Counted from the stretch's first letter, positions 34,155 through 43,774 are shown. The stretch: DNA of 64,000 bases from Streptomyces actinomycinicus (GCF_016741775.1 NZ_JAERRK010000012.1:1-64000); one strand, 5' to 3'. Numbers and translations are program-made. Notes: generated from the sequence alone by a model not told the origin.

Positions 34155-35224
34155 TGAAGCAGATCCTGTTCTCGGGCGTCATCGGTCTCTTCCTGACGCT
34201 GATCGGCACCCCGCTGCTGATCAAGCTTCTCGCCCGCAAGGGCTACGGCCAGTACATCCGGGACGACGGCCCGCGCGAGCACGCCAGCAAGCGCGGTACG
34301 CCGACCATGGGCGGTATCGCCTTCATCCTGGCGACGATCGCCGCGTACTTCCTGTCCAAGGTGATCACCGGCCAGACGCCGACCTACTCGGGCCTGCTGG
34401 TCCTCGGCCTGATGTTCGGCATGGGCCTGGTCGGCTTCCTCGACGACTACATCAAGATCGTCAAGCGGCGTTCGCTGGGTCTGCGGGCCAAGGCCAAGAT
34501 GGCCGGCCAGCTGATCGTCGGCATCGCCTTCGCGGTGCTGTCGCTGCAGTTCTCCGACGCGCGCGGCAACACCCCGGCGTCCACGAAGCTGTCGTTCATC
34601 ACGGACTTCGGCTGGTCGATCGGCCCGGTGCTGTTCGTCGTCTGGGCGCTGTTCATGATCCTCGCCATGTCCAACGGCGTGAACCTGACCGACGGTCTGG
34701 ACGGCCTCGCCACCGGCGCCTCGGTCCTCGTCTTCGGCGCCTACACCTTCATCGGCGTCTGGCAGTTCCAGGAGTCCTGCGCCAACGCGCAGACCCTCAC
34801 CAACCCGGGCGCCTGCTACGAGGTGCGCGACCCGCTGGACCTCGCCGTGGTCGCCTCCGCACTGATGGGCGCCTGCCTCGGCTTCCTGTGGTGGAACACC
34901 TCGCCGGCGAAGATCTTCATGGGTGACACCGGTTCCCTGGCGCTCGGCGGTGTCCTCACGGGTCTGGCCATCCTCTCCCGCACGGAGCTGCTGGTGGCCA
35001 TCATGGGCGGCCTGTTCGTCCTCATCACCATGTCGGTCGTCATCCAGGTCGGCTCCTTCCGGCTCACCGGCAAGCGGGTCTTCCGGATGGCACCGCTCCA
35101 GCACCACTTCGAACTCAAGGGCTGGTCCGAGGTCCTGGTCGTGGTCCGCTTCTGGATCATCCAGGGCATCTGTGTGATCGTCGGACTGGGACTCTTCTAC
35201 GCAGGATGGGCAGCGGACAAGTGA
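34151..35224 (+). CDS. mraY: Phospho-MurNAc-pentapeptide translocase MraY
   Basis: A 357-residue polytopic enzyme (about ten helices) that transfers phospho-MurNAc-pentapeptide to undecaprenyl phosphate, making lipid I at the inner face of the membrane. Conserved blocks are GTPTMGGIAFI, GFLDDYIKIVKRRSLGL, NLTDGLDGLATG, KIFMGDTGSLALGG and MAPLQHHFELKGW. The ATG at 34151 overlaps the murF stop (ATGA). Confidence 0.97.
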   Translation: MMKQILFSGVIGLFLTLIGTPLLIKLLARKGYGQYIRDDGPREHASKRGTPTMGGIAFILATIAAYFLSKVITGQTPTYSGLLVLGLMFGMGLVGFLDDYIKIVKRRSLGLRAKAKMAGQLIVGIAFAVLSLQFSDARGNTPASTKLSFITDFGWSIGPVLFVVWALFMILAMSNGVNLTDGLDGLATGASVLVFGAYTFIGVWQFQESCANAQTLTNPGACYEVRDPLDLAVVASALMGACLGFLWWNTSPAKIFMGDTGSLALGGVLTGLAILSRTELLVAIMGGLFVLITMSVVIQVGSFRLTGKRVFRMAPLQHHFELKGWSEVLVVVRFWIIQGICVIVGLGLFYAGWAADK

Positions 35225-36639
35225 CCTCCTTGGTGCCTTCTGAATTCCAGGGCAAGCACGTCACCGTCGCCGGGCTCGGCGTCTCCGGCGTCCCGGCGGC
35301 GAAAGTGCTGCACGCGCGCGGGGCGATCGTCACGGTCGTCAACGACGGCGACGACGCACGCGCGCGTGAGCAGGCCGCGGAGCTGGAGGCGCTCGGCATC
35401 ACCGTGCGCCTGGGCGACGGGGCGACCCTGCCGGAGGGCACCGAGCTGATCGTCACCGCGCCCGGCTGGAAGCCCGACAAGCCCCTGTTCCTCGCCGCCG
35501 ACAAGGCCGGTGTGCCGGTCTGGGGCGACGTGGAGCTGGCCTGGCGGCTGCGGGGCCCCGGCGCGGCCCCCTGGCTGGCCGTGACGGGCACCAACGGCAA
35601 GACCACGACCGTCCAGATGCTCGCCTCCATCCTGCGGGCGGCGGGCCTGCGCACGGCCGCCGTCGGCAACATCGGCGTCTCCCTGCTGGACGTGGTCCTC
35701 GGCGAGGAGCAGTACGACGTGCTCGCCGTGGAACTGTCCAGTTACCAGCTCCACTGGGCGCCCTCCCTGCGCGCCCACTCGGCGGCCGTGCTCAACCTGG
35801 CCCCCGACCACCTCGACTGGCACGGCTCCATGGAGGCGTACGCCCGCGACAAGGGCCGGATCTACGAGGGCAACCGGGTCGCCTGCGTCTACAACGTCGC
35901 GGACCAGGCCACCGAGGACCTCGTGCGCGAGGCCGACGTCGAGGAGGGCTGCCGGGCCGTCGGGTTCACGCTGGGCACACCCGGACCCTCCCAACTCGGC
36001 GTGGTGGACGGCATCCTGGTCGACCGTGCCTTCGTCGAGAACCGGCAGAAGAACGCGCAGGAGCTGGCCGAGGTCTCCGACGTCGACCCGCCGGCCCCGC
36101 ACAACATCGCCAACGCCCTCGCCGCCGCGGCGCTCGCGCGCGCCTTCGGGGTGCCCGCCGGTGCCGTACGGGACGGCCTGCGGGCCTTCCGTCCGGACGC
36201 CCACCGCATCGCGCACGTCGCCGACATCGACGGCGTCGCGTACGTGGACGACTCCAAGGCGACCAACACCCATGCCGCACAAGCCTCATTGGCGGCATAT
36301 GAACCGATCGTATGGATCGCGGGCGGTCTGGCGAAGGGCGCGTCCTTCGACGAGCTGGTCGCAAGTTCGGCGAAGCGGCTGCGCGGTGTGGTCCTGATCG
36401 GCGCCGATCGCGCCCTGATCCGTGAGGCCCTCACGCGACACGCCCCGGAAGTACCCGTGGTCGACCTCGGCCGGACCGACACTGGGGCGATGCTCCAGGC
36501 GGTGACGGAAGCGAAGCGGCTCGCTCAGCCCGGTGACACGGTGCTGCTGGCCCCGGCCTGCGCCTCCATGGACATGTTCACCAACTACAACCAGCGCGGT
36601 GACGCGTTCGCGGCGGCGGTCCGCGAACTCGGAGCCTGA
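35206..36639 (+). CDS. murD: UDP-MurNAc-L-Ala:D-Glu ligase MurD
   Basis: A 477-residue Mur ligase adding D-glutamate to UDP-MurNAc-L-Ala. It has an N-terminal nucleotide-sugar fold (VTVAGLGVSGVPAA), the P-loop VTGTNGKTTT, the LAVELSSYQLHW segment and VAYVDDSKATNTHA. Two starts are possible: ATG at 35206, overlapping mraY by 19 bases, or GTG at 35221, overlapping the mraY stop as GTGA. The product is unaffected beyond five residues. Confidence 0.95.
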   Translation: MGSGQVTSLVPSEFQGKHVTVAGLGVSGVPAAKVLHARGAIVTVVNDGDDARAREQAAELEALGITVRLGDGATLPEGTELIVTAPGWKPDKPLFLAADKAGVPVWGDVELAWRLRGPGAAPWLAVTGTNGKTTTVQMLASILRAAGLRTAAVGNIGVSLLDVVLGEEQYDVLAVELSSYQLHWAPSLRAHSAAVLNLAPDHLDWHGSMEAYARDKGRIYEGNRVACVYNVADQATEDLVREADVEEGCRAVGFTLGTPGPSQLGVVDGILVDRAFVENRQKNAQELAEVSDVDPPAPHNIANALAAAALARAFGVPAGAVRDGLRAFRPDAHRIAHVADIDGVAYVDDSKATNTHAAQASLAAYEPIVWIAGGLAKGASFDELVASSAKRLRGVVLIGADRALIREALTRHAPEVPVVDLGRTDTGAMLQAVTEAKRLAQPGDTVLLAPACASMDMFTNYNQRGDAFAAAVRELGA

Positions 36640-36707
36640 CCCCGGCCGCCTGCCGGGCGGATCTTGGGAGGGACGCGTGGGACGGTCGACGTTCACCGGA
36701 GGCGCCG

Positions 36708-38069
36708 ATGCCCAGTAGCCGTACCGGCCGGCCGCCCGTGCAGCGGGCGTCCCGCCGTCCCGCCCTCTCCCGTCCGCCGCGCGAGAACCCCGTCCAGCGG
36801 CTCTACGCGCGTGCGCGCAAGGCCTGGGACCGGCCGCTGACCGCCTACTACCTGATCCTCGGCGGCAGCGTCCTGATCACCGTGCTGGGCCTGGTGATGG
36901 TCTACTCGGCCTCCCAGATCACCGCGCTGCAGCTCTCGCTGCCCGGGTCCTACTTCTTCCGCAAGCAGGCCCTGGCCGCGCTCATCGGCGGTGCACTGCT
37001 GTTCGTGGCCTCCCGCATGCCGGTGAAGCTGCACCGGGCGCTGGCGTACCCGATCCTGGCCGGCGCCGTCTTCCTCATGGCCCTGGTCCAGGTGCCCGGG
37101 ATAGGGATGGCGGTCAACGGCAACCAGAACTGGATCTCCCTCGGCGGCTCCTTCCAGATCCAGCCCAGTGAGTTCGGCAAGCTCGCGCTGGTGCTGTGGG
37201 GCGCGGACCTGATCGCACGCAAGCAGGAGAAGAAGCTGCTGACCCAGTGGAAGCACATGCTGGTGCCGCTGGTCCCGGTCGCCTTCATGCTGCTCGGGCT
37301 GATCATGCTCGGCGGCGACATGGGCACTGCGATCATTCTCACGGCGATCCTGTTCGGCCTGCTGTGGCTCGCGGGGGCGCCGACCCGGCTGTTCGCGGGC
37401 GTGTTCTCCATCGCCGCCCTGATCGGTGTGGTCCTGATCAAGACCAGCCCCAACCGGATGGCCCGGCTCGCCTGCATCGGCGCCACCGAGCCCAAGACCG
37501 GGGTCGCCGACTGCTGGCAGGCCGTGCACGGCATCTACGCCCTCGCCTCCGGCGGACTCTTCGGCTCCGGGCTCGGCGCGAGTGTGGAAAAATGGGGCCA
37601 ACTCCCGGAGGCCCACACCGACTTCATCTTCGCCGTCACCGGTGAGGAACTGGGCCTGGCGGGGACGCTGTCGGTGCTCGCCCTGTTCGCGGCTCTAGGC
37701 TATGCGGGTATCCGCGTGGCCGGACGCACGGAGGACCCCTTCGTGAGGTATGCCGCGGGAGGCGTGACCACCTGGATCACCGCCCAGGCGGTGATCAACA
37801 TCGGTGCGGTGCTCGGCCTGCTGCCGATCGCCGGCGTCCCCCTCCCGCTGTTCTCCTACGGAGGGTCCGCCCTGCTGCCGACCATGTTCGCCATCGGGCT
37901 GCTGATCGCCTTCGCGCGCGACGAGCCCGCTGCGCGGGCAGCGCTTGCCATGCGGCAACCTCGCTTTGGTAAAAAGCGGGCGGGAGGCTCCGGTGCCGAG
38001 CGGGGGCCTCGGAGATGGAACACGATGCGACGGCGTGCCTCGGCGGCGCGTACGTCCGGAGAGCGGTGA
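36708..38069 (+). CDS. ftsW: Septal peptidoglycan polymerase FtsW (SEDS family)
   Basis: A 453-residue SEDS protein with about ten transmembrane helices. It polymerises glycan from lipid II in complex with FtsI. Family motifs include VNGNQNWISLGG, FQIQPSEFGKLAL, the long extracellular loop with EAHTDFIFAVTGEELGL, and PLPLFSYGGSALLPTM near the end. The N-terminus is a basic cytoplasmic extension and the C-terminus is Arg-rich. The ATG at 36708 follows a 68-base gap after murD, slightly larger than elsewhere in the cluster. A GACAC motif (WhiA-like) lies upstream at 36534-36538, within murD. Confidence 0.96.
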   Translation: MPSSRTGRPPVQRASRRPALSRPPRENPVQRLYARARKAWDRPLTAYYLILGGSVLITVLGLVMVYSASQITALQLSLPGSYFFRKQALAALIGGALLFVASRMPVKLHRALAYPILAGAVFLMALVQVPGIGMAVNGNQNWISLGGSFQIQPSEFGKLALVLWGADLIARKQEKKLLTQWKHMLVPLVPVAFMLLGLIMLGGDMGTAIILTAILFGLLWLAGAPTRLFAGVFSIAALIGVVLIKTSPNRMARLACIGATEPKTGVADCWQAVHGIYALASGGLFGSGLGASVEKWGQLPEAHTDFIFAVTGEELGLAGTLSVLALFAALGYAGIRVAGRTEDPFVRYAAGGVTTWITAQAVINIGAVLGLLPIAGVPLPLFSYGGSALLPTMFAIGLLIAFARDEPAARAALAMRQPRFGKKRAGGSGAERGPRRWNTMRRRASAARTSGER

Positions 38070-38075
38070 ATTTCG

Positions 38076-39164
38076 GTGCATGTCGTACTCGCCGGCGGGG
38101 GGACCGCCGGCCACATCGAGCCCGCGCTCGCCCTCGCGGACGCCCTGCGCAGGCAGGACCCGACCGTGGGGATCACGGCCCTGGGCACGGAACGCGGCCT
38201 GGAGACGCGGCTCGTCCCGGAGCGCGGCTACGAGCTGGCGCTGATCCCGGCGGTGCCGCTGCCCCGCAAGCCCACACCCGAGCTGATCACCGTCCCGGGC
38301 CGGCTGCGCGGCACGATCAAGGCCGCCGAGCAGATCCTGGAGCGCACCAAGGCGGACTGCGTGGTCGGCTTCGGCGGCTACGTCGCCCTGCCCGGCTACC
38401 TGGCCGCCAAGCGCCTCGGTGTGCCCATCGTGATCCACGAGGCCAACGCCCGCCCGGGCCTGGCCAACAAGATCGGCTCGCGGTACGCGGCCCGGGTCGC
38501 CGTCTCCACCCCGGACAGCAAGCTGCGTGACGCCCGCTACATCGGCATCCCGCTGCGCCGCTCCATCGCGACCCTGGACCGCGCCGCGGCCCGCCCGGAG
38601 GCCCGGCACCGCTTCGGTCTCGACCCGAACCTGCCCACGCTGCTCGTCTCCGGCGGCTCGCAGGGCGCCCGCCGGCTGAACGAGGTGGTCCAGCAGGTCG
38701 CCCCGTGGCTCCAGCAGGCCGGCATCCAGATCCTGCACGCGGTCGGCCCGAAGAACGAACTGCCGCAGGTGCACCAGATGCCGGGAATGCCGCCCTACAT
38801 CCCGGTAAGTTACCTGGACCGGATGGACCTCGCGTACGCGGCGGCCGACATGATGCTCTGCCGCGCGGGCGCGATGACCGTCGCCGAACTCTCCGCCGTC
38901 GGGCTCCCGGCCGCCTACGTCCCGCTGCCCATCGGCAACGGCGAACAGCGGCTGAACGCCCAGCCGGTGGTGAAGGCCGGCGGCGGACTCCTCGTCGACG
39001 ACGCGGAGCTGACCCCCGAGTGGGTGCAGCAGAACGTGCTGCCCGTGCTCGCCGACCCGCACCGGCTGTACGAGATGTCCCGCGCGGCAAGCGAGTTCGG
39101 CCGCCGGGACGCCGACGACCTGCTCGTCGGCATGGTGTACGAGGCGATCGCCTCGCGCCGATAG
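38076..39164 (+). CDS. murG: UDP-GlcNAc:lipid I GlcNAc transferase MurG
   Basis: A 362-residue GT-B glycosyltransferase forming lipid II on the cytoplasmic membrane face. It shows the N-terminal G-loop LAGGGTAGHIEPALALA and CVVGFGGYVALPGYLAA. The second G-loop is LLVSGGSQGARRLNEVV, and the UDP-GlcNAc site includes LCRAGAMTVAELSAVGLPAAYVP. The start is GTG at 38076, six bases after ftsW. Confidence 0.96.
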   Translation: MHVVLAGGGTAGHIEPALALADALRRQDPTVGITALGTERGLETRLVPERGYELALIPAVPLPRKPTPELITVPGRLRGTIKAAEQILERTKADCVVGFGGYVALPGYLAAKRLGVPIVIHEANARPGLANKIGSRYAARVAVSTPDSKLRDARYIGIPLRRSIATLDRAAARPEARHRFGLDPNLPTLLVSGGSQGARRLNEVVQQVAPWLQQAGIQILHAVGPKNELPQVHQMPGMPPYIPVSYLDRMDLAYAAADMMLCRAGAMTVAELSAVGLPAAYVPLPIGNGEQRLNAQPVVKAGGGLLVDDAELTPEWVQQNVLPVLADPHRLYEMSRAASEFGRRDADDLLVGMVYEAIASRR

Positions 39165-39190
39165 GACCGTATGACGAAAGGGCAGTGAGC

Positions 39191-39985
39191 GTGGCCGGAC
39201 CGACGACCGCCGAGCGCGGTGAACGCCAGCAGGAGTCGTCCGGCCCGCCGCTCGTCCGCGGACTCAGAAAGCCGCGCCTTCGTACGATCATCGTCCTGGC
39301 CGTCGTCGTCTCGCTCCTGGGGGGCGGCGGGACCTGGGTGTTGTACGGCTCGCAGTGGCTGCGCGTCCGGCACGTCTCGGTGTCCGGCGTGCTCGTGCTG
39401 ACGCCGGCGGAGGTCCGCAAGGCGGCGGCCGTGCCCGTCGGGGCACCCATGATTTCCGTCGACACGGATGCCATCGAGGCCCGTCTTCGCCGGAAATTGC
39501 CCCGAATTGACACGGTAGACGTGGTTCGTTCCTGGCCTCAGGGAATCGGCCTGAAAGTGGTCGAGCGCACTCCGGTTCTGCTGGTCCAAAAGGCCCGGAA
39601 GTTCACCGAAGTCGATGACGAAGGTGTCCGGTTCGCCACGGTTTCGCAGGCGCCGAAAGGCGTTCCCCTGCTGGAATTGTCCGCTTCCCGCAAGGGTCCG
39701 GGTGCGGCCAGCTTCCGGCGCTTCGGCACCGGCCGGCTGGTGCGCGAGGCCGTCCGGGTGGCCGGTGACCTGCCCGCCGCCGTGGCCCAGTCCGCCCGGA
39801 CCGTCCAAGTGCGCTCCTACGACGCCATCTCGGTGCAGTTGGGCGACGGGCGCACGGTGGCATGGGGAAGCGGCGAGAACGGCGGCGCCAAGGCACGAGC
39901 CCTCACGGCTCTCATGAAAGCAGCTCCCCGTGCGCGGCACTTCGATGTCAGTGTGCCCACCGCCCCTGCGTCATCGGGGAGTTGA
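39191..39985 (+). CDS. ftsQ: Divisome protein FtsQ
   Basis: A 264-residue bitopic protein with a cytoplasmic N-terminus (about 35 residues) and a transmembrane helix (about 36-54). An extracellular POTRA domain starts at LRVRHVSVSGVLVLT, followed by a beta domain (RSWPQGIGLKVVERTPVLLV). It anchors the FtsQLB subcomplex. I chose GTG at 39191 because AAAGGG lies 8 bases upstream; GTG at 39185 is too close to it. Confidence 0.93.
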   Translation: MAGPTTAERGERQQESSGPPLVRGLRKPRLRTIIVLAVVVSLLGGGGTWVLYGSQWLRVRHVSVSGVLVLTPAEVRKAAAVPVGAPMISVDTDAIEARLRRKLPRIDTVDVVRSWPQGIGLKVVERTPVLLVQKARKFTEVDDEGVRFATVSQAPKGVPLLELSASRKGPGAASFRRFGTGRLVREAVRVAGDLPAAVAQSARTVQVRSYDAISVQLGDGRTVAWGSGENGGAKARALTALMKAAPRARHFDVSVPTAPASSGS

Positions 39986-40075
39986 CGCACATCAGCGCAG
40001 GCCAGCACCCTGGTTGGGCACTGCTACGGCTGATCACATAGGGTGAAAAGAAAAACGGGAGGTTCGGCGTGTTCG

Positions 40076-40161
40076 TTGAACGGGCGCCACTTGTCGACTT
40101 AGTGTCCTGTTCAGAAGACTCCAGGGAACAGACACACTGGTAACCCTAAACTTCAGGGTTA
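40076..40161 (+). promoter_or_regulatory. ftsZ promoter region: HrdB-like promoter, GACAC pair and inverted repeat
   Basis: The 279-base ftsQ-ftsZ gap holds a promoter-like TTGAAC (40076-40081), an 18-base spacer and TAGTGT (40100-40105). GACAC motifs, the WhiA core site, occur in inverted orientation at 40102-40106 (as GTGTC) and 40131-40135. A 7-bp inverted repeat, TAACCCT-N7-AGGGTTA, follows at 40141-40161. In Streptomyces ftsZ is known to have several promoters, one of them sporulation-specific, with WhiA/WhiB input. Assignment to these boxes is my inference. Confidence 0.55.
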
Positions 40162-40264
40162 GGGTTCGGGTCGGCGCTACGGACCGTCCCATTCGGCATC
40201 TGTCGTCCCGGTGCGGGGCACCGCACGGCGGCGACAACGTAATTCGAGGCGAGAGGCCTTCGAC

Positions 40265-41473
40265 GTGGCAGCACCGCAGAACTACCTCGCAGTCATCAAG
40301 GTCATCGGTGTCGGCGGCGGTGGTGTCAATGCCATCAACCGGATGATCGAGGTCGGTCTCAAGGGCGTCGAGTTCATCGCCATCAACACGGACGCACAGG
40401 CGCTGTTGATGAGCGACGCCGACGTGAAGCTCGACGTCGGCCGTGAACTCACCCGCGGACTCGGCGCCGGAGCCAACCCGGCCGTCGGCCGCAAGGCCGC
40501 CGAGGACCACCGCGAGGAGATCGAGGAGGTCCTCAAGGGGGCCGACATGGTCTTCGTGACGGCCGGTGAAGGCGGCGGCACCGGCACCGGCGGCGCACCC
40601 GTCGTGGCCAACATCGCGCGCTCGCTCGGCGCCCTGACCATCGGCGTGGTCACGCGCCCGTTCACCTTCGAGGGACGGCGCCGCGCGAACCAGGCCGAGG
40701 ACGGCATCGCCGAACTGCGCGAAGAGGTCGACACCCTCATCGTGATCCCCAACGACCGGCTGCTGTCCATCTCGGACCGCCAGGTCTCGGTCCTGGACGC
40801 CTTCAAGTCCGCCGACCAGGTCCTGCTCTCCGGTGTCCAGGGCATCACCGACCTCATCACCACCCCCGGCCTGATCAACCTGGACTTCGCCGACGTCAAG
40901 TCGGTCATGTCCGAGGCCGGTTCGGCCCTCATGGGCATCGGCTCGGCCCGCGGCGACGACCGCGCGGTGGCCGCGGCCGAGATGGCGATCTCCTCGCCGC
41001 TGCTGGAGGCGTCCATCGACGGCGCCCGGGGCGTGCTGCTCTCCATCTCCGGCGGCTCCGACCTCGGCCTGTTCGAGATCAACGAGGCCGCCCAGCTGGT
41101 CAGCGAGGCCGCTCACCCGGAGGCCAACATCATCTTCGGCGCGGTCATCGACGACGCCCTCGGCGACGAGGTCCGCGTCACCGTGATCGCGGCCGGCTTC
41201 GACGGCGGCCAGCCGCCGGCCCGCCGGGACAACGTCCTCGGCTCGGCCTCCGGCTCGGCTCCCGCACGCCGCGAGGAGCCCGCCCCGGCCCGGCCGAGCG
41301 AGCCCAGCCGTCCGTCCTTCGGCTCGCTGGGCAGCGTCACGCCCAAGGAGGAGCCGGAGGCCGCGCCCGAGCCGGTGGCCGACATCCCGGTCACGCCGCC
41401 GGTGGCTCCGGCGCCCCGGACCTACTCGGACAGCGCGGCCGAGGAACTGGACGTTCCGGACTTCCTCAAGTGA
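40265..41473 (+). CDS. ftsZ: Cell division tubulin homologue FtsZ
   Basis: A 402-residue GTPase that polymerises into Z-rings, or sporulation ladders in Streptomyces. The tubulin signature GGGTGTGG is at residues 103-110, preceded by IGVGGGGVNAINRM. The T7 loop (LINLDFADVKSVM) carries the catalytic aspartates. After residue about 320 comes a disordered Pro/Glu/Ser linker, then the C-terminal peptide DVPDFLK that binds SepF. The start is GTG at 40265, with GAGAGG upstream. The stop overlaps the next start (GTGA). Confidence 0.98.
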   Translation: MAAPQNYLAVIKVIGVGGGGVNAINRMIEVGLKGVEFIAINTDAQALLMSDADVKLDVGRELTRGLGAGANPAVGRKAAEDHREEIEEVLKGADMVFVTAGEGGGTGTGGAPVVANIARSLGALTIGVVTRPFTFEGRRRANQAEDGIAELREEVDTLIVIPNDRLLSISDRQVSVLDAFKSADQVLLSGVQGITDLITTPGLINLDFADVKSVMSEAGSALMGIGSARGDDRAVAAAEMAISSPLLEASIDGARGVLLSISGGSDLGLFEINEAAQLVSEAAHPEANIIFGAVIDDALGDEVRVTVIAAGFDGGQPPARRDNVLGSASGSAPARREEPAPARPSEPSRPSFGSLGSVTPKEEPEAAPEPVADIPVTPPVAPAPRTYSDSAAEELDVPDFLK

Positions 41474-42219
41474 TAGGACAGCGCGAGAGCGTGAGCGGCG
41501 CGCACTTCGCCTTCACCGACCGGTGGGGCGGGGTGAGCGCCGCTCCGTACGAGGAGCTGAACCTCGGCGGCGCCGTCGGCGACGTGCCCGAGACGGTCCG
41601 GGCCAACCGGGAGCTGGCGGCCAAGTCGCTCGGCCTGGACCCGGGCCTGGTCGTCTGGATGAACCAGGTGCACGGAGCCGAGGCCGCCGTCGTGGACGGA
41701 CCCTGGGGCACGGGGGTCCCTCATGAGCGGGGGCAGTCGGTCCCGGAGGTCGACGCGATCGTCACCACCCGGCGCGGACTGGCCCTGGCCGTTCTCACCG
41801 CCGACTGCGTGCCGGTGCTGCTGGCCGACCCCGTCGCCGGGGTCGTGGCCGCGGCCCATGCCGGCCGGCCCGGGATGGTCGGGGGAGTCGTCCCGGCCGC
41901 CGTGCGGGCCATGACCGGACTCGGCGCCGTACCCGAGCGGATCGTCGTCCGCACCGGACCGGCCGTGTGCGGCCGGTGCTACGAGGTGCCGGAGCAGATG
42001 CGGGCCGAGGTGGCGGCGGTCGAGCCGGCGGCGCACGCCGAAACGAGCTGGGGCACGCCGGCGGTCGACGTGAGCGCCGGCGTGCACGCGCAGCTCGACC
42101 GGCTCGGGGTGCGCGACCGGGCGCAGTCGCCGGTGTGCACGCTGGAGTCGGCCGACCACTTCTCGTACCGCCGCGACCGCACCACGGGGCGCCTCGCAGG
42201 CTATGTCTGGCTGGACTGA
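41470..42219 (+). CDS. pgeF: Peptidoglycan editing factor PgeF (YlmD/YfiH, laccase-domain protein)
   Basis: A 249-residue multi-copper-polyphenol-oxidoreductase-fold protein. Metal-site motifs are MNQVHGAE, LTADCVPVLLADP, AAAHAGRPGMVGGVV and SADHFSYRRD. In E. coli the homologue removes non-canonical amino acids from wall precursors. The start is GTG at 41470, overlapping the ftsZ stop, so its level is tied to FtsZ translation. Confidence 0.92.
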   Translation: MIGQRESVSGAHFAFTDRWGGVSAAPYEELNLGGAVGDVPETVRANRELAAKSLGLDPGLVVWMNQVHGAEAAVVDGPWGTGVPHERGQSVPEVDAIVTTRRGLALAVLTADCVPVLLADPVAGVVAAAHAGRPGMVGGVVPAAVRAMTGLGAVPERIVVRTGPAVCGRCYEVPEQMRAEVAAVEPAAHAETSWGTPAVDVSAGVHAQLDRLGVRDRAQSPVCTLESADHFSYRRDRTTGRLAGYVWLD

Positions 42220-42225
42220 TGGGGC

Positions 42226-42945
42226 ATGACGGACCGTAAGGCAGAACTCGCCGCAAACCTGGCGAGGGTGGAGGAGCGCATCACCGCCGCGTGCGTGGCG
42301 GCCGGGCGCGAGCGGGAAGAGGTGACCCTCATCGTGGTCACCAAGACCTACCCGGCGAGCGACGTGCGGATGCTGTCGGAACTCGGAGTGCGCCACGTCG
42401 CCGAGAACCGCGACCAGGACGCGGCCCCGAAGGCCGCCGCCTGTGCGGACCTGCCCCTGAAGTGGCACTTCGTCGGTCAGCTGCAGACCAACAAGGTGCG
42501 CTCCGTGGTCGGTTATGCCGATGTCGTGCAGTCCGTCGACCGTTCCCGGCTCGTCACCGCGCTGTCGAAGGAGGCGGTGCGGGCGGAGCGCGAGGTGGGC
42601 TGCCTCGTCCAGGTCGCCCTCGACGCGGGCGCGAACGGCCGCGGCGACCGCGGCGGTGTGGCGCCCGGGGGAATCGAAGAGTTGGCCGACCTCGTCGCCG
42701 GCGCGCCCGGGCTGCGGCTCGACGGGCTGATGACCGTCGCCCCGCTCACCGGCGAGTACGCGGGACGCGAACGGGCGGCCTTCGGGTACCTCATGGATTT
42801 GTCGACTGACCTGCGCCGGACCCATCCGGCTGCAACCATGGTGTCGGCAGGGATGAGTGCGGACCTCGAACAGGCCGTGGCCGCCGGTGCGACACATGTA
42901 CGCGTCGGCACCGCGGTACTCGGAGTCCGCCCCAGGCTCGGGTAA
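42226..42945 (+). CDS. YggS-family pyridoxal-phosphate homeostasis protein (YlmE)
   Basis: A 239-residue PLP-binding TIM-barrel protein of the YggS/PROSC family. The PLP lysine is in LIVVTKTYPASD; other blocks are HFVGQLQTNK, VQSVDRSRL and the C-terminal MVSAGMSADLEQAVAAGATHVRVGTAV region. It buffers intracellular PLP. The ATG at 42226 lies six bases after pgeF. Its place between ftsZ and sepF is standard for Gram-positive dcw clusters. Confidence 0.93.
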   Translation: MTDRKAELAANLARVEERITAACVAAGREREEVTLIVVTKTYPASDVRMLSELGVRHVAENRDQDAAPKAAACADLPLKWHFVGQLQTNKVRSVVGYADVVQSVDRSRLVTALSKEAVRAEREVGCLVQVALDAGANGRGDRGGVAPGGIEELADLVAGAPGLRLDGLMTVAPLTGEYAGRERAAFGYLMDLSTDLRRTHPAATMVSAGMSADLEQAVAAGATHVRVGTAVLGVRPRLG

Positions 42946-43073
42946 CGTCGCCAGGAAGTCGGACCACAGCAGAAAATATGGTCAGTGCTCGCCAAGTCGG
43001 GCACAACGACCACGTGGATCGCGGGCACTTGGCAGTCGTCAGTCGATCCACCACAGAGCGGAGGACTCAGAGC

Positions 43074-43715
43074 ATGGCCGGCGCGATGCGCAAGATGGCG
43101 GTCTACCTCGGCCTCGTGGAGGACGATGGGTACGACGGCCGCGGATTCGACCCCGACGACGACTTCGAGCCCGAGTTGGACCCGGAGCCCGAGCGGGACC
43201 ACCGACGACACGAACCGTCACACCAGTCGCACGGTGCACATCAGTCCCAAAGGGACGAAGAGGTGCGAATCGTGCAGCCGCCCGCGCCCCGTGAACCGGT
43301 GGCCCGTGCGACTTCGCTCGCCGCGGAATCCGGGCGCCCCGCGCGGATCGCGCCCGTGGCATCCATCACACAAGAACGCCAGTCCCTGGAGAAGAACGCA
43401 CCGGTGATCATGCCCAAGGTCGTGTCGGAACGAGAGCCGTACCGGATCACCACACTTCACCCCCGGACCTACAACGAGGCCCGTACCATCGGGGAACACT
43501 TCCGTGAAGGCACCCCGGTGATCATGAATCTGACTGAGATGGATGACACAGACGCGAAGCGACTTGTCGACTTTGCGGCCGGTTTGGTGTTTGGTCTTCA
43601 CGGCAGCATCGAGCGGGTGACGCAGAAGGTGTTCCTGTTGTCTCCTGCTAACGTCGATGTCACGGCGGAGGACAAGGCCCGCATCGCAGAGGGCGGGTTC
43701 TTCAACCAGAGCTGA
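43074..43715 (+). CDS. sepF: Cell division protein SepF
   Basis: A 213-residue protein. The N-terminus, MAGAMRKMAVYLGL, is an amphipathic membrane-targeting helix, followed by an acidic linker of about 100 residues. The C-terminal SepF domain (ITTLHPRTYNEARTIGEHF through the NLTEM and RLVDFAAGL motifs) polymerises and tethers FtsZ to the membrane. Actinobacteria lack FtsA, so SepF is the main anchor. The ATG at 43074 is preceded by GGAGGA. The 128-base gap before it may hold its own promoter. Confidence 0.95.
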   Translation: MAGAMRKMAVYLGLVEDDGYDGRGFDPDDDFEPELDPEPERDHRRHEPSHQSHGAHQSQRDEEVRIVQPPAPREPVARATSLAAESGRPARIAPVASITQERQSLEKNAPVIMPKVVSEREPYRITTLHPRTYNEARTIGEHFREGTPVIMNLTEMDDTDAKRLVDFAAGLVFGLHGSIERVTQKVFLLSPANVDVTAEDKARIAEGGFFNQS

Positions 43716-43774
43716 GACGCACGACCTGATCGCAGTACGGAAGAGCATGGACAGGGGAGAGGGAACAGCAGGCC

